Source: FEN-1219 sp963744305
GTDB taxonomy: Bacteria > Pseudomonadota > Gammaproteobacteria > Steroidobacterales > Rariloculaceae
Assembly: GCA_963744305.1 (NCBI GenBank)
Contig: CAVUTF010000016.1
Span: forward strand, 81,116-145,115
Length of the DNA: 64,000 nucleotides
Direction of reading: 5' to 3'
Shown: positions 27,251 to 36,389 of the stretch, one piece after another
Layout of the letters: each line of letters opens with the position of its first letter
Numbering within the stretch: the stretch's first letter is position 1
Translations under genes and position numbers: made by a program
The notes under the pieces: model-generated
The model's database searches: none
What the model was told of the DNA's origin: nothing
Seen by the model: the letters and a program-made list of their open reading frames with translations, nothing else

Positions 27251-27998
27251 GTGAACCGCAGACTGCTACTGTCGATCGCTTTGATCGCAACCCTGTTGGC
27301 TGCGGCGTCCACGGAGGCGCAGGGTTTTCGCAGACGCGCTTGGATCGAGGACAACGTTCCGCCGCCGACGGAGGTGGTCGTGATGCGTTGGCGCTTCGGA
27401 ACGAACGGGCTGATCGGCCACTCGGGTTGGTCTCATAACTATCCGAATTCCGAGGAGAACTTGAACGGATTCGTCACGCAAACGACGCGTGTGGACCTAG
27501 AAGTGGCGTCGTACCGACTGATCGACCTCGGCAGCGAGGAAATCTTCGACTACCCGTTCGCGTACGTCTCCGAACCCGGCGAAATGGAGATGACCGAGCA
27601 GCAGGTCGCGAATTTGCGCGAGTACGTCGAGCGCGGGGGCTTCATTCTCATCGACGACTTCGACAACGTCTATTACGATCACATGGCGAACTTGCGCGAG
27701 GAGATGCTGCGCGTGTTCCCGGATCGCCACTTCGAGCGGCTCACGGGCGACAACCCGATTTTCGATTTGATCTTTCGAGTGCGTGACTTGCAGACCATGG
27801 CGCCGTGGGGCAGCGGCAACGAGCTCGAGTACTGGGGGTTCCGCAACTCGCAAGGCGAGATCGCGATCGTCGCTTGCCTCAACAACGATCTCGCGAATTT
27901 CTGGGAGTGGTACGGCACCCCGAGGTATCCGTTGCGCGCCATCGACCGAGGCGTTCCGGATGGGTGTGAATTTCCTCGTGCACGCGATGACGCATTGA
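27251..27998 (+). CDS. DUF4159 secreted protein (frameshifted at the end)
   Basis: About 249 residues with signal peptide (RRLLLSIALIATLLAAASTE). DUF4159 landmarks are VVMRWRFGTNGLIGHSGWSH, NYPNSEENLNGF, FAYVSEPGEMEMTEQQVANL, REYVERGGFILIDDFDN and the closing FRMGVNFLVHAMTH. One indel near 27950 is needed to reach that end; without it the frame runs into the next gene. The fold is a glutamine-amidotransferase-like domain found in membrane loci with MoxR and DUF58 genes elsewhere. Here it stands with an aldo/keto reductase. Confidence 0.85.
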
Positions 27999-28054
27999 CG
28001 GCCGCGGCCGTCGTGCGAAACGCGCTACGCGAGCCAATTCTAGGAGAACAATCG

Positions 28055-28973
28055 ATGTTTGAGCATGCAACCCGGCGGGATTTTTTGGGATGGACGGGCG
28101 CGGTCGCTGCTTCGGGGCTCGCGCCGCGCGTGACGTTTGCGCAAGCGCAGATGCCGGTGCGGCGCATCCCGAGCACGGGGGAGATCGTTGCCCGTGATCG
28201 GCCTGGGATCGAGCAAGGTCGTGCAAGAGATTGCGACCAAGGGTCAGGAGCCACTGGCCGGAGTTCTGCGAACCCTCGTTGCGCACGGCGGCCGGGTCGT
28301 CGACACGTGGCCCCGCAACGCGGACAACGACGCGGGGTTCGGCCGCGTCATCGGTGAGCCCGACCTGCGCGACAAGTTGTTCGTCACGACCAAAATCGAC
28401 CAAGTGGGCAAGGAAGTGGGAATCGCGCAGTTTCGGCAGACTCAGCGGCTCTACGGACGCGAGAAGCTCGACCTCGTGCAGATTTTCAGTCTTACCGATC
28501 TCGACACGCATTGGCCGAGCTTGAAGGAGTGGAAGGCGGCCGGGCATGCACGCTACATCGGCGTGACGGTCGCCGAGGCGAACCTCTACGAGCGCCTCGA
28601 GCAGTTTCTCGGGCGCGAGAAGCCCGATTTCATACAGGTGAACTATTCGATCACCGAGCGCGGCGCCGAGGAGCGGCTCCTGCCGTTGGCGGCGGACCGC
28701 GGTCTCGCGGTTCTCATCAACAGGCCGTTCATGAACGGCGCCTACTTCGATCGCCTCGAAGGACAACCGCTGCCGCCGTGGGCCGCGGAGTTCGAATGCG
28801 CTACCTGGGCGCAGTTCTCGTTGCAGTACATCCTCGCGAACCCGACGATCACGTGCGTGCTCACGGAGACGAGCAATCCGCACCACATGGAGGAGAACGC
28901 GCGGACCGCATTCGCGCCGGTGCCCGACTCGGCCGCGCGGGGACGAATGCGCGCTTTCATAGACGCTGTTTGA
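28055..28973 (+). CDS. Tat-exported aldo/keto reductase-like protein (frameshifted, divergent active site)
   Basis: Leader TRRDFLGWTGAVAASGLAPR predicts Tat export. The barrel starts LPVIGLGSSKVVQEI after one extra A near 28190. Parts seen: GRVVDTWPRNADNDAGFGRV, KLFVTTKIDQ, REKLDLVQIFSLTDLDTHWP, YIGVTVAEANLY, FIQVNYSITERGAEERLLP and CVLTETSNPHHMEEN. In active aldo/keto reductases the first motif has a catalytic Tyr (DTAxxYG) and the DLVQ strand ends with His; here these are absent (WPRNA and IFSL) while the Lys of TTK is kept. It may be a non-reductase member. Confidence 0.85.
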
Positions 28974-29032
28974 CGGGTTTGCGCGCGACCCTGCGCCATC
29001 CATTTAGGCGAAGACAGAACTAGGAGACTGCA

Positions 29033-29632
29033 ATGCAAAGGCGAGCGTTCTTGGTATTGGCTCTCGCGAGCCAACTTGCCGGTTGCGGCTACAACACGTT
29101 TCAGGCGCAAGACGAGCAAATCAAAGCGTCTTGGTCCGAGGTGGTCAATCAATATCAGCGGCGCGCCGACTTGATCCCGAATCTCGTCGAGACGGTGCGC
29201 GGGTTCGCGCAGCAGGAGCGTGACGTGCTGATCGGTGTCACCGAGGCCCGCTCGAAGGTCGGCAGCATTCAGGCGACGCCGGAGCTCATCGACGATCCGC
29301 AGGCGTTCGCGCAATTCCAGGCCGCGCAGGGCGAGCTGTCGAGCGCGTTGCAGCGGCTGATGGTGGTGGTCGAGCGCTATCCGGAGCTCAAATCGGACGC
29401 GAATTTTCGCGACTTGCAGGCGCAGCTCGAAGGCACCGAGAACCGCATCACGGTCGCGCGCAACCGCTACATCGCTGCCGTGCAAGAATACAACGTGACG
29501 GTGCGCAGCTTCCCGAGCAATCTGACTGCGATGGTGTTCGGCTACGACGCCAAGCCGAACTTCTCCGTCGAGAACGAAGCGGAGATTTCCCGGCCGCCGC
29601 AGGTAGATTTCAACCGCGGCGCGCAGCAGTAG
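29033..29632 (+). CDS. LemA family lipoprotein
   Basis: 199 residues. A lipobox (LALASQLAGC) marks an envelope lipoprotein. The LemA core is plain: YNTFQAQDEQIKASWSEVVN, QYQRRADLIPNLVETVRGFA, FQAAQGELSSALQRLMVVVE and ENRITVARNRYIAAVQEYN. Members form long helical hairpins and are coded with TPM-domain proteins, as is the case here. It is the first gene of a three-gene operon and has an AGGAGA site before the start. Precise role unresolved. Confidence 0.93.
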   Translation: MQRRAFLVLALASQLAGCGYNTFQAQDEQIKASWSEVVNQYQRRADLIPNLVETVRGFAQQERDVLIGVTEARSKVGSIQATPELIDDPQAFAQFQAAQGELSSALQRLMVVVERYPELKSDANFRDLQAQLEGTENRITVARNRYIAAVQEYNVTVRSFPSNLTAMVFGYDAKPNFSVENEAEISRPPQVDFNRGAQQ

Positions 29633-29656
29633 CGTACGCGCGCGGGCTCGACCGCG

Positions 29657-30548
29657 ATGGCCGCTAGGCTGCCAGCGACTGCGCCGCGCCGGCGTTTCTT
29701 TGCGGCGCACGGCGCAGTGTTGGCGCTGCTGTCGCTCGCGGCGCTACCGCTGCCCGCGCAGCAGGCAATTCCCCCGCTCGACGCCCGGGTCACGGACCTA
29801 ACGGCCACGCTCACCGAGGCCGAGCGGGCGGCGCTCGAGCAGAAGCTCACTGCGTTCGAGGCTCGCAAGGGTGCGCAGATCGCGGTGCTGCTCGTGCCGA
29901 CGACTGCGCCCGAAGCGATCGAAGAGTATTCCCTGCGCGTAGCCGAGGCATGGCAAATCGGACGCGGGCGGATCGACGACGGCATCGTGCTCGTTGTCGC
30001 GAAAGACGATCGCAAACTCCGCATCGAGGTCGGGTACGGGCTCGAAGGCGCGGTTCCCGACGCACTCGCGAAGCGGATCATCAGCGAGCAGATCGTGCCG
30101 CGGTTCTACGAGCAGCAGTACGCGCTCGGGATCGACGCGGGCGTCGATGCGCTGATCGGGCTGATCGACGGAGAGCCGCTGCCGGCGCCCGAGGCCGGTG
30201 AATCGCCGGGGCCGGACGGCTGGGGCGTATTGCCATTCGTCCTGCTGCTCGCGACGTTTGTTGCGCCGCTGTTGCGACGGTTGTTCGGCACGCTGTTCGG
30301 CGCGCTCATGGTCGGCGCCGGCGCCGGGTTTGTTGCCTGGCTGTTGAGCAGCACGTTGTTCCTGGGAGTGGCCGTGGGCGCGGTCGCGTTCTTCCTCGCA
30401 CTTGCGGGAATCATGGGCGGGCCCGCCCGGTGGACGACCGGCGGGCCCGTGGGGCGGCGGCATGCGAAGGGGTGGCGGCGGGTTCGGCGGCGGCTTTCGC
30501 GGCGGCGGCGGCCGCTTCGGCGGCGGCGGCGCATCGGGAGGCTGGTGA
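29657..30548 (+). CDS. TPM-domain membrane protein (YgcG family), frameshifted
   Basis: Signal peptide, then the TPM domain (LDARVTDLTATLTEAERAAL, GAQIAVLLVPTTAPEAIEEY, KLRIEVGYGLEGAVPDALAK, IVPRFYEQQYALGIDAG). Three membrane segments follow (LPFVLLLATFVAPLL, LMVGAGAGFVAWLL, AVGAVAFFLALAGIM). A frame change near 30445-30465 restores the typical glycine-rich tail (GGGFGGGFRGGGGRFGGGGA) ending at TGA 30546-30548. About 296 residues. It works with LemA in an unresolved envelope function. Confidence 0.87.
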
Positions 30549-30551
30549 GCG

Positions 30552-31040
30552 ATGCGCGTTTTGCGCCATCTATTGTCGAATCGCTGGACGCTGACGCGGC
30601 GGTTCCCGGCGCCCACGCTGGATGCGATCGAGGGCGCGGTCGCGGCGTCGGAGACGCACCATCGGGGCGAGGTGCGGTTCGCGATCGAAGCCGCGCTCGA
30701 TCTATCGACCCTGTGGCGCGACCAGACTCCGCGCGACCGCGCGCTCGAGGTCTTTGCGGAGCTCGGCGTCTGGGACACGAAGGAGAAGAACGGCGTGTTG
30801 ATCTACGTGCTGCTAGCGGAGCGCGACGTGGAGATCGTCGCCGATCGCGGCCTCGACGAGCGCGTGACCGCCGAAGAGTGGGAGGCCGTGTGCGCGGCGA
30901 TCGAGCAAGATTTTCGTGCGGGCCGCTGGCGCGAGGGCGCGCTCGAGGGCGTGGCCGGCGTGACGCAGCTTCTGGCCCGCGAGTTTCCGAGCGACGGCGC
31001 GAACGCCAACGAGCAGCCGAATCGCCCGCACATTTTGTGA
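30552..31040 (+). CDS. Second TPM-domain protein, soluble form
   Basis: 162 residues. TPM landmarks: AIEGAVAASETHHRGEVRFA, FAELGVWDTKEKNGVLIYVL, ERDVEIVADRGLDERVTAEE and GRWREGALEGVAGVTQLLA. It lacks signal peptide and clear membrane helix, typical for the third member of LemA-TPM-TPM operons. It begins three bases after the preceding stop. Confidence 0.9.
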   Translation: MRVLRHLLSNRWTLTRRFPAPTLDAIEGAVAASETHHRGEVRFAIEAALDLSTLWRDQTPRDRALEVFAELGVWDTKEKNGVLIYVLLAERDVEIVADRGLDERVTAEEWEAVCAAIEQDFRAGRWREGALEGVAGVTQLLAREFPSDGANANEQPNRPHIL

Positions 31041-31071
31041 CTGGGGGCGTCGACCGGGCTAAAGCGCTGGC

Positions 31072-31389
31072 TCAAGTCGCCGCGGGGCGCACTCGCTTGC
31101 CGAGCAGGGCGACAACTTCGGGCGGAACCTCGTAGAAGTCGAGCACGTAGTCGGTATCGGTCAAGCCGCATGCCTCGCGCTGCACGAGGAAGTTCGTCAC
31201 AAGGCGCGCGACGCGCCACAAGAGCCGGCGCCGCTGCTCCTCGCGGATCGCGGCCGGCAGCTCGCCGCGAGCGTCGAAATCGCGAAGCTCGCGCAGCCCC
31301 TCCTCGAGCAAATGGCCGGCGCGGCCGAGGCCTTCCGCTTTTTCCTGCGAGATCTCACCGAGGATCGTGTCGACGAATCGGTTGTCCAT
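31072..31389 (-). CDS. Small helical protein of unknown function
   Basis: 105 residues, soluble and rich in charged helices: FVDTILGEISQEKAEGLGRA, LLEEGLRELRDFDARGELPA and LLWRVARLVTNFLVQREACG. No motif that I recognise. It is conserved-looking, with normal codon use, and lies 32 bases downstream of the TPM operon, convergent to it. It may share a transcript with arfB and the HIT gene upstream on the same strand, 44 bases away. Confidence 0.7.
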   Translation of the reverse strand: MDNRFVDTILGEISQEKAEGLGRAGHLLEEGLRELRDFDARGELPAAIREEQRRRLLWRVARLVTNFLVQREACGLTDTDYVLDFYEVPPEVVALLGKRVRPAAT

Positions 31390-31432
31390 AACGTCCCTTG
31401 CGCGCTGCCGATTCTACGCGGCAGACGTCGCG

Positions 31433-31849
31433 TCAGTCCTCGGGCTTGCCGCGGGATTGCTTGAGCCGGGCATGCCGCGCCTTGCGGTCGAGCCGCTTCG
31501 CCTGCGACGCGCGCGTCGGCTTGGTCGCCTTGCGCGGCTTGCGCGTGACGAGCGCGCTTTGAATGAGCTCGCGGAGCCGCTCGAGGGCGGCGGCCTTGTT
31601 CTGCTCCTGGCTGCGGTGCTGCTGCGACTTGATCACGATGACGCCGTCGCTCGTGATGCGGTGATCGCGCAGCCGGAGCAGACGCTGCTTGCAGGTGTCG
31701 GGCAGCGACTTCGAGGCAGCGATGTCGAAGCGCAAATGCACAGCGCTCGCGACCTTGTTGACGTTTTGCCCGCCGGCGCCCTGCGCGCGAACTGCCGAGA
31801 TCTCAAGCTCGTCGTCCGGAATTGCAATGCTATGTGAAACCTGGAGCAC
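31433..31849 (-). CDS. arfB: Alternative ribosome-rescue factor ArfB (YaeJ)
   Basis: 138 residues. The GGQ peptidyl-tRNA hydrolysis motif lies in RAQGAGGQNVNKVASAVHLR, and the basic C-terminal tail (TRKPRKATKPTRASQAKRLD) is the part that enters the empty mRNA channel of stalled ribosomes. Start ATG 31849 gives SHSIAIPDDELEISAVRAQG, as in the family. It frees ribosomes stuck without a stop codon. Confidence 0.94.
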   Translation of the reverse strand: MLQVSHSIAIPDDELEISAVRAQGAGGQNVNKVASAVHLRFDIAASKSLPDTCKQRLLRLRDHRITSDGVIVIKSQQHRSQEQNKAAALERLRELIQSALVTRKPRKATKPTRASQAKRLDRKARHARLKQSRGKPED

Positions 31850-31858
31850 GATCGGACC

Positions 31859-32299
31859 TCAGAGCGCGGCGCGAAGCGCGGCCGCGATCTCGAGTTGCTC
31901 CGCGAGCGGGGTGAGCGGGAAATCGTGCGCGCGAAACAAACGTTTCGGATCGCTAGCCTCGTAGCGCGGTACCACGTGGATGTGGTAATGCGGGATATGT
32001 TGGCCCGACTTCACGCCGTTGTTCTGGTAGACGTTGGCGCTGATAGCGCCAAAACAGGACACCGCGGCCTGCACCAGCCGTTTCGCGAGGTGGGCCGCCG
32101 CCGCGAGCTCCGGGTCGTCCATGTCGAGAATCGTCTCGCGGTGACGCCGCGGAATCACGAGCATCGCACCGCGCTCGAATTGCGCGCGATCGACGAACGC
32201 CGCCACGAGATCGTCCTCGGCGACGAACGCGCAGGGTTCTTCATGCGCGACATAGCGACAGAACGAGCAGCCATCGTAGGCGTCGAGCCGAATCGGCAT
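31859..32299 (-). CDS. HIT family nucleotide hydrolase/transferase
   Basis: 146 residues. The histidine-triad motif is HIPHYHIHVVPR near residue 108, and the zinc-type Cys pair CSFCRY is near the N-terminus. Other parts are MLVIPRRHRETILDM and NVYQNNGVKSGQHI. These enzymes cleave dinucleoside polyphosphates or aminoacyl/phosphoramidate nucleotides. ATG 32299 is chosen just before IRLDAYDGCSFC. The gene lies nine bases upstream of arfB. Confidence 0.92.
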   Translation of the reverse strand: MPIRLDAYDGCSFCRYVAHEEPCAFVAEDDLVAAFVDRAQFERGAMLVIPRRHRETILDMDDPELAAAAHLAKRLVQAAVSCFGAISANVYQNNGVKSGQHIPHYHIHVVPRYEASDPKRLFRAHDFPLTPLAEQLEIAAALRAAL

Positions 32300-32436
32300 C
32301 GAGAAGCTCCAGGTGCAACCGCCCGGGGAGTATGCCAACATCTTCGCGGTCGTCCAAAAAACGCACGTGCGATGCAAACAGCACGAGCCATCAAGCGTAC
32401 GCGGGGGAGAAAACCATGCAGGCGGTCGTCGACTAA

Positions 32437-33714
32437 ATGACTCGCGTCCGTGCATGGCTCGCTGCGCTCGCAGCCGGTGTTTTGGCCGCGGCGCCGGCGC
32501 TGCGTGCGTCCGCGCAATCGCAGTCGCCGGTGTTTCCCGGGCAACGCGGCGGACAGGACGTGTTCGGCCACTACGAGGTCGTCGCGGGTTGGCCGAAGCC
32601 GCTGGCGACGGTGCCGGGCCACGAGGGCTGGACCTGGGGCGCGGGGCAGAGCGTGTTCGCCGCGAGCCCTAACCGCGTGTTCGTCTTGCAGCGCGGCGAG
32701 TTGCCCGTGCTCGCGCGGCCGCAAACGCGCGCTCTGCCTGAGCTCGGGCCGAGCATCGTGTTCCCCGTGTTCCGCTTGCCGATCCGCGACGCGACCGTCG
32801 CAAGCCCGCCCGCGGGTGGGGCCGCCGGCGCCATGCCGCCGGATGGGCTCAAAGCGTGGGAGGAGGCGGGCGGGAAGCTCGGCGTGGACGCGCGCTGGGA
32901 GCACTGCATTTTGGTCTTCGATGCGCAAGGCAACATGATCGAGGACTGGACGAAGTGGGATTCGATGCTCGCGCGGCCGCACGCGGTGTACGTGAGCCCC
33001 TACGATCCCGACGAGCATGTCTGGATCGTCGACGACTTTCGCCACGCGATCTTCAAGTTCACGAATGACGGTAGCGAGCTCGTGCAGACGATCGGCACGT
33101 ACAACGAGCACGGCGCCGACGCGACGCATTTCTTTCGGCCGACGTTCATGGCGTGGCTGCCCGATGGCACGTTCTTCGTCGCAGATGGCTACGAGAACAC
33201 GCGTGTCGTGAAGTTCGACGAAGACGGCAAGTACGTCACGGCTTGGGGAGAGAAGGGCACGCCGCCGAACGAGACGCGGCCCGGCTACTTCAACAACGTG
33301 CACGGCATCGCCGTCGACCCGCAGACTCGGCGCGTGTTCGTGAACGACCGCGCGAATCATCGCGTGCAGATCTTCGATGAGAACGGCAAATACCTCGATC
33401 AATGGCGCTTCGGGGATCCGCCGTCGGACATCCACATGTTTCTGATCACCGCGGATCGATATCTCTGGGCTGCGGATCGCGGCACGAACAAGATCTTGAA
33501 GTACGACTTGAACGGCAATTTCCTTTACTCGTGGGGCACGTGGGGCGACTTCCCCGGCGGTATGTGGGGCGTGCACGGCATGAGCGTCGACCAAGAGGGC
33601 AATTTCTACATCGCCGAGGTCGACAACGGCGGAGTGCAGAAATTCCGGCCGCGCGCCGGCGCGAATCCCGATTTCCTCGTCGGCGGCCGAGCAACGTCGA
33701 CTCGGAGAGACTGA
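32437..33714 (+). CDS. Secreted NHL-repeat beta-propeller protein
   Basis: 425 residues with signal peptide (WLAALAAGVLAAAPALRASA). At least five NHL-like blades are visible: HAVYVSPYDPDEHVWIVDDF, FMAWLPDGTFFVADGYENTR, GIAVDPQTRRVFVNDRANHR, LWAADRGTNKILKYDLNGNF and GMSVDQEGNFYIAEVDNGGV. The fold resembles the lyase domain of peptidyl-alpha-hydroxyglycine lyase, but no metal triad can be assigned with certainty. The TGA overlaps the next ATG, so it is coupled with the tannase-like lipoprotein. Intact. Confidence 0.87.
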   Translation: MTRVRAWLAALAAGVLAAAPALRASAQSQSPVFPGQRGGQDVFGHYEVVAGWPKPLATVPGHEGWTWGAGQSVFAASPNRVFVLQRGELPVLARPQTRALPELGPSIVFPVFRLPIRDATVASPPAGGAAGAMPPDGLKAWEEAGGKLGVDARWEHCILVFDAQGNMIEDWTKWDSMLARPHAVYVSPYDPDEHVWIVDDFRHAIFKFTNDGSELVQTIGTYNEHGADATHFFRPTFMAWLPDGTFFVADGYENTRVVKFDEDGKYVTAWGEKGTPPNETRPGYFNNVHGIAVDPQTRRVFVNDRANHRVQIFDENGKYLDQWRFGDPPSDIHMFLITADRYLWAADRGTNKILKYDLNGNFLYSWGTWGDFPGGMWGVHGMSVDQEGNFYIAEVDNGGVQKFRPRAGANPDFLVGGRATSTRRD

Positions 33715-35309
33715 TGAACACCGTAGGATCGCTGACCTTGGCGGCGCGGATCGCAACTTGGCCGGCGTGCGGTTGTCTCGTGGCGCTCGCCGCGTGCGAG
33801 CAGCAGTCGCCGGCAGCCGAAAGTGCCGCACGGGAGCCCACATCCGCGCCGGTGTCGTGTGTAAGCCTGGCCGCGATCGCACTACCGGATACCACGGTGA
33901 CGATGGCCGAGCTCGTGCCGGCCGGCGGGTTCAATGGCACGGTCGCCGCAGTTCCAGGAGCACCGCCGGTCAATTACGCCGGGCTGCCTGCATTCTGCCG
34001 CGTCGCAGGCACGGTCGCGCCGGTGCCGGACTCGACGATCAAGTTCGAAGTATGGCTCCCGGCCGAGGGCTGGAACGGCAAGTTCGTCGGCGTCGGCAAC
34101 GGCGGCATGGCAGGCTTCGTGTTTGAATTTGCAATGGTGGAGCCGCTGATGCGCGGCTATGCCGTTGCAGGCACCGATACGGGTCACGCTGGCGGGCCGG
34201 CGGACGCGAGCTTTGCCGTCGGTCATCCGGAGAAGCTCGCCGACTTCGGCTGGCGCGCGGTGCACGAGATGACCGTCAAGTCGAAGGCGATCGTTGCGGC
34301 GCATTACGCGAGCGCGGCGCGCCGGTCTTATTGGGTGGGTTGCTCGACTGGGGGCCGGCAGGGGCTCAAGGAAGCGCAGCGCTTCCCCGAGGACTACGAC
34401 GGCATCTCGGCCGGCGCTCCGGCGAGCAATTGGGTTCCGCTGCTCGCCTACGGAGCGGGTGTTCAACGCATCAACACCGATCCCGAGCGCGCGCTGCCGC
34501 CGCCGCAACTCGCGCTGCTGAAGGAAGCCGCGATCGCGGCATGCGATGCGCGCGACGGCGTGACCGATCGTGTGGTCGAGCAGCCGCAGACGTGCGCGTT
34601 CGATCCCGGCTCGCTGCAATGCGCGACGGGTGCAACGTCTGGCTGCCTGACAAACCCGCAGGTGGAAGCAGCGCGCTCGATTTACGCCGGCGTCGTCAAT
34701 CCGCGCACGGGTGAGACGCTTTTTCGGGGCCCGACGCCCGGAGGCGAGCCCGCGTGGTTCGCGTACAGCCCGGGCCTATTCCCGATCGCGGTCAATTATT
34801 GGCGAGATGTCGTATTCCGCGATCCCAATTGGGAGCCCGCAAAGCTCGACCTCGACGCGGACGTCGCGCGGGCGCAATCGACGGACACGGCCGATGTCGC
34901 GGCAACCAACCCGGATCTGAAAGCCTTCGTCGCGCGCGGCGGCAAGCTGTTGCTGTGGCACGGCTGGACAGACGGGCTGATCCCCGCGCAAAACACCATC
35001 GACTACTACGAGCACGTCATCGCGACGACAGGTGCGGCCGCCGCGAAGGACTCGGTGCGGCTCTTCATGCTGCCCGGCGTCGATCATTGCAGCGGTGGCG
35101 AGGGTACGTTCGTAATGGATGCGCTCGGTGCGATCGATTCGTGGGTGGAGAGCGGCCAACCGCCGGAGCGGATCATCGCGCGCCGGCCGCCCGACGGCGG
35201 CGCAGAGCGCACGCGGCCCCTGTGTCCGTATCCGCAGATCGCCCGTTACCGAGGCACGGGCAGCTCGGATGATGCCGCTAACTTCGAGTGCGGGGCGCCT
35301 GCGCGATAG
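33714..35309 (+). CDS. Tannase / feruloyl esterase family lipoprotein
   Basis: 531 residues. Lipobox LVALAAC places it in the envelope. Serine-esterase motif SYWVGCSTGGRQGLKEAQRF carries the nucleophile, and the Asp and His are likely in KLLLWHGWTDGLIPAQNTID and FMLPGVDHCSGGEG. The cysteines on each side of Ser and His (GCS and HCS) fit the disulfide joining the triad in this family. Substrates are esters of gallic, ferulic or related aromatic acids. Intact. Confidence 0.93.
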   Translation: MNTVGSLTLAARIATWPACGCLVALAACEQQSPAAESAAREPTSAPVSCVSLAAIALPDTTVTMAELVPAGGFNGTVAAVPGAPPVNYAGLPAFCRVAGTVAPVPDSTIKFEVWLPAEGWNGKFVGVGNGGMAGFVFEFAMVEPLMRGYAVAGTDTGHAGGPADASFAVGHPEKLADFGWRAVHEMTVKSKAIVAAHYASAARRSYWVGCSTGGRQGLKEAQRFPEDYDGISAGAPASNWVPLLAYGAGVQRINTDPERALPPPQLALLKEAAIAACDARDGVTDRVVEQPQTCAFDPGSLQCATGATSGCLTNPQVEAARSIYAGVVNPRTGETLFRGPTPGGEPAWFAYSPGLFPIAVNYWRDVVFRDPNWEPAKLDLDADVARAQSTDTADVAATNPDLKAFVARGGKLLLWHGWTDGLIPAQNTIDYYEHVIATTGAAAAKDSVRLFMLPGVDHCSGGEGTFVMDALGAIDSWVESGQPPERIIARRPPDGGAERTRPLCPYPQIARYRGTGSSDDAANFECGAPAR

Positions 35310-35391
35310 TTCGTCAGGAGCAACGATGGGCGGTGGCACAATCCACTCGCGGACCCACATTTGTCGGATCGCCATCTTCGGGGAGAGATAG

Positions 35392-36342
35392 ATGAAAACG
35401 ATCGCAAGCTCTGCGCTCGCAATGCTCGTCGCCGCGCTGCTGCTCTACGCAGCGCCGAGCGTCGCGCAGCGGCAGCAGCCGCCCATGCAAATCGAGCAAC
35501 TGACGCCGCACGTCTATCGCTACGGCGGGCTCACGAGCGGAGCGTTCATCGTCGGCAGCGAGGCGATCGCCGTCGTCGACGGCCAAATCTGCGGCTCCGG
35601 CGGCACGCAGTGGCTCAAAGAAGAGCTCGCAAAACGCTTCGACGTGCCCGTCAAGTACACCATCCTGAGCCACGATCACGAGATGCACATCTGCGGCCTC
35701 GAGGTCTTCAGCGACACGGCGGTCGCGATCTCGCACGTGAATGCGAAGCCGCACATCATTCGCGAGAAGCGCCGCACGGTGATTCCGCAGATTACGTTCG
35801 AGACGAGCATGGAGATCGACGTCGGCGGCGTCGCCGTCAATCTGATGTATCTCGGGCCGACGCACACCGACAACCTGATCCAGGTGCACATTCCTTCCGA
35901 GAAGGTGCTGATCGCCGTGGACTTCGTTCGCGAGGGCAAGAGTCTCGCGATGCCGGAGCTGCGTGACCTCTACATCGACAACTCGATCAAGGCCCTCGGC
36001 ATCTTGGGGCGCATGGAGAACGTCGACATCGTGATACCCGGCCACGGCGGCGTCACGAACCAGCAAGCGTTCTTGTACGTTCGCGACTACCTACAGGCGC
36101 TGAAGGACCGCGTGCTCGAGCAGATGGTCGCGGGCAAGGGCATCGAGGAGATTCTCGAGATCGTCACGATGGACGATTTCAGCGACTACGGGTGGTTCAA
36201 GCAGTGGCGCCGCGCGAACGTGATCACGATGTGGGAGCAGATGTACCACTATCGCGAGCCTACCGAGGGCGGCGGCCAGTACGAGAACGACTTCCCGCCG
36301 GGGTTCCCAGTCGGCGACGTCGACAAGTTCAACGGCCCATAA
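35392..36342 (+). CDS. Exported MBL-fold protein with altered metal motif
   Basis: 316 residues with signal peptide (LAMLVAALLLYAAPSVAQ). Fold landmarks: GGLTSGAFIVGSEAIAVVDG, YLGPTHTDNLIQVHIP, KVLIAVDFVREGKS and VDIVIPGHGGVTNQQAF. The first metal motif is SHDHEMHICG near residues 94-103: the HxHxDH Asp is Met, while the three His, the later PTHTDN His, the VDF Asp and the GHGG His are kept. One metal site may be lost or rearranged. It stands alone between the tannase gene and a palindromic repeat. Confidence 0.87.
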   Translation: MKTIASSALAMLVAALLLYAAPSVAQRQQPPMQIEQLTPHVYRYGGLTSGAFIVGSEAIAVVDGQICGSGGTQWLKEELAKRFDVPVKYTILSHDHEMHICGLEVFSDTAVAISHVNAKPHIIREKRRTVIPQITFETSMEIDVGGVAVNLMYLGPTHTDNLIQVHIPSEKVLIAVDFVREGKSLAMPELRDLYIDNSIKALGILGRMENVDIVIPGHGGVTNQQAFLYVRDYLQALKDRVLEQMVAGKGIEEILEIVTMDDFSDYGWFKQWRRANVITMWEQMYHYREPTEGGGQYENDFPPGFPVGDVDKFNGP

Positions 36343-36350
36343 GAACGATC

Positions 36351-36387
36351 GGGGTCAGGCACCGTGCCTGACCCGGTGCCTGACCCC
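36351..36387. repeat. GGGGTCAGGCAC palindromic repeat, copy C
   Basis: GGGGTCAGGCAC is followed by a C, then GTGCCTGACCC and GGTGCCTGACCCC. It lies between two convergent genes, directly at the end of the minus-strand DUF3500 gene, like copy A. Confidence 0.88.
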
Positions 36388-36389
36388 GA

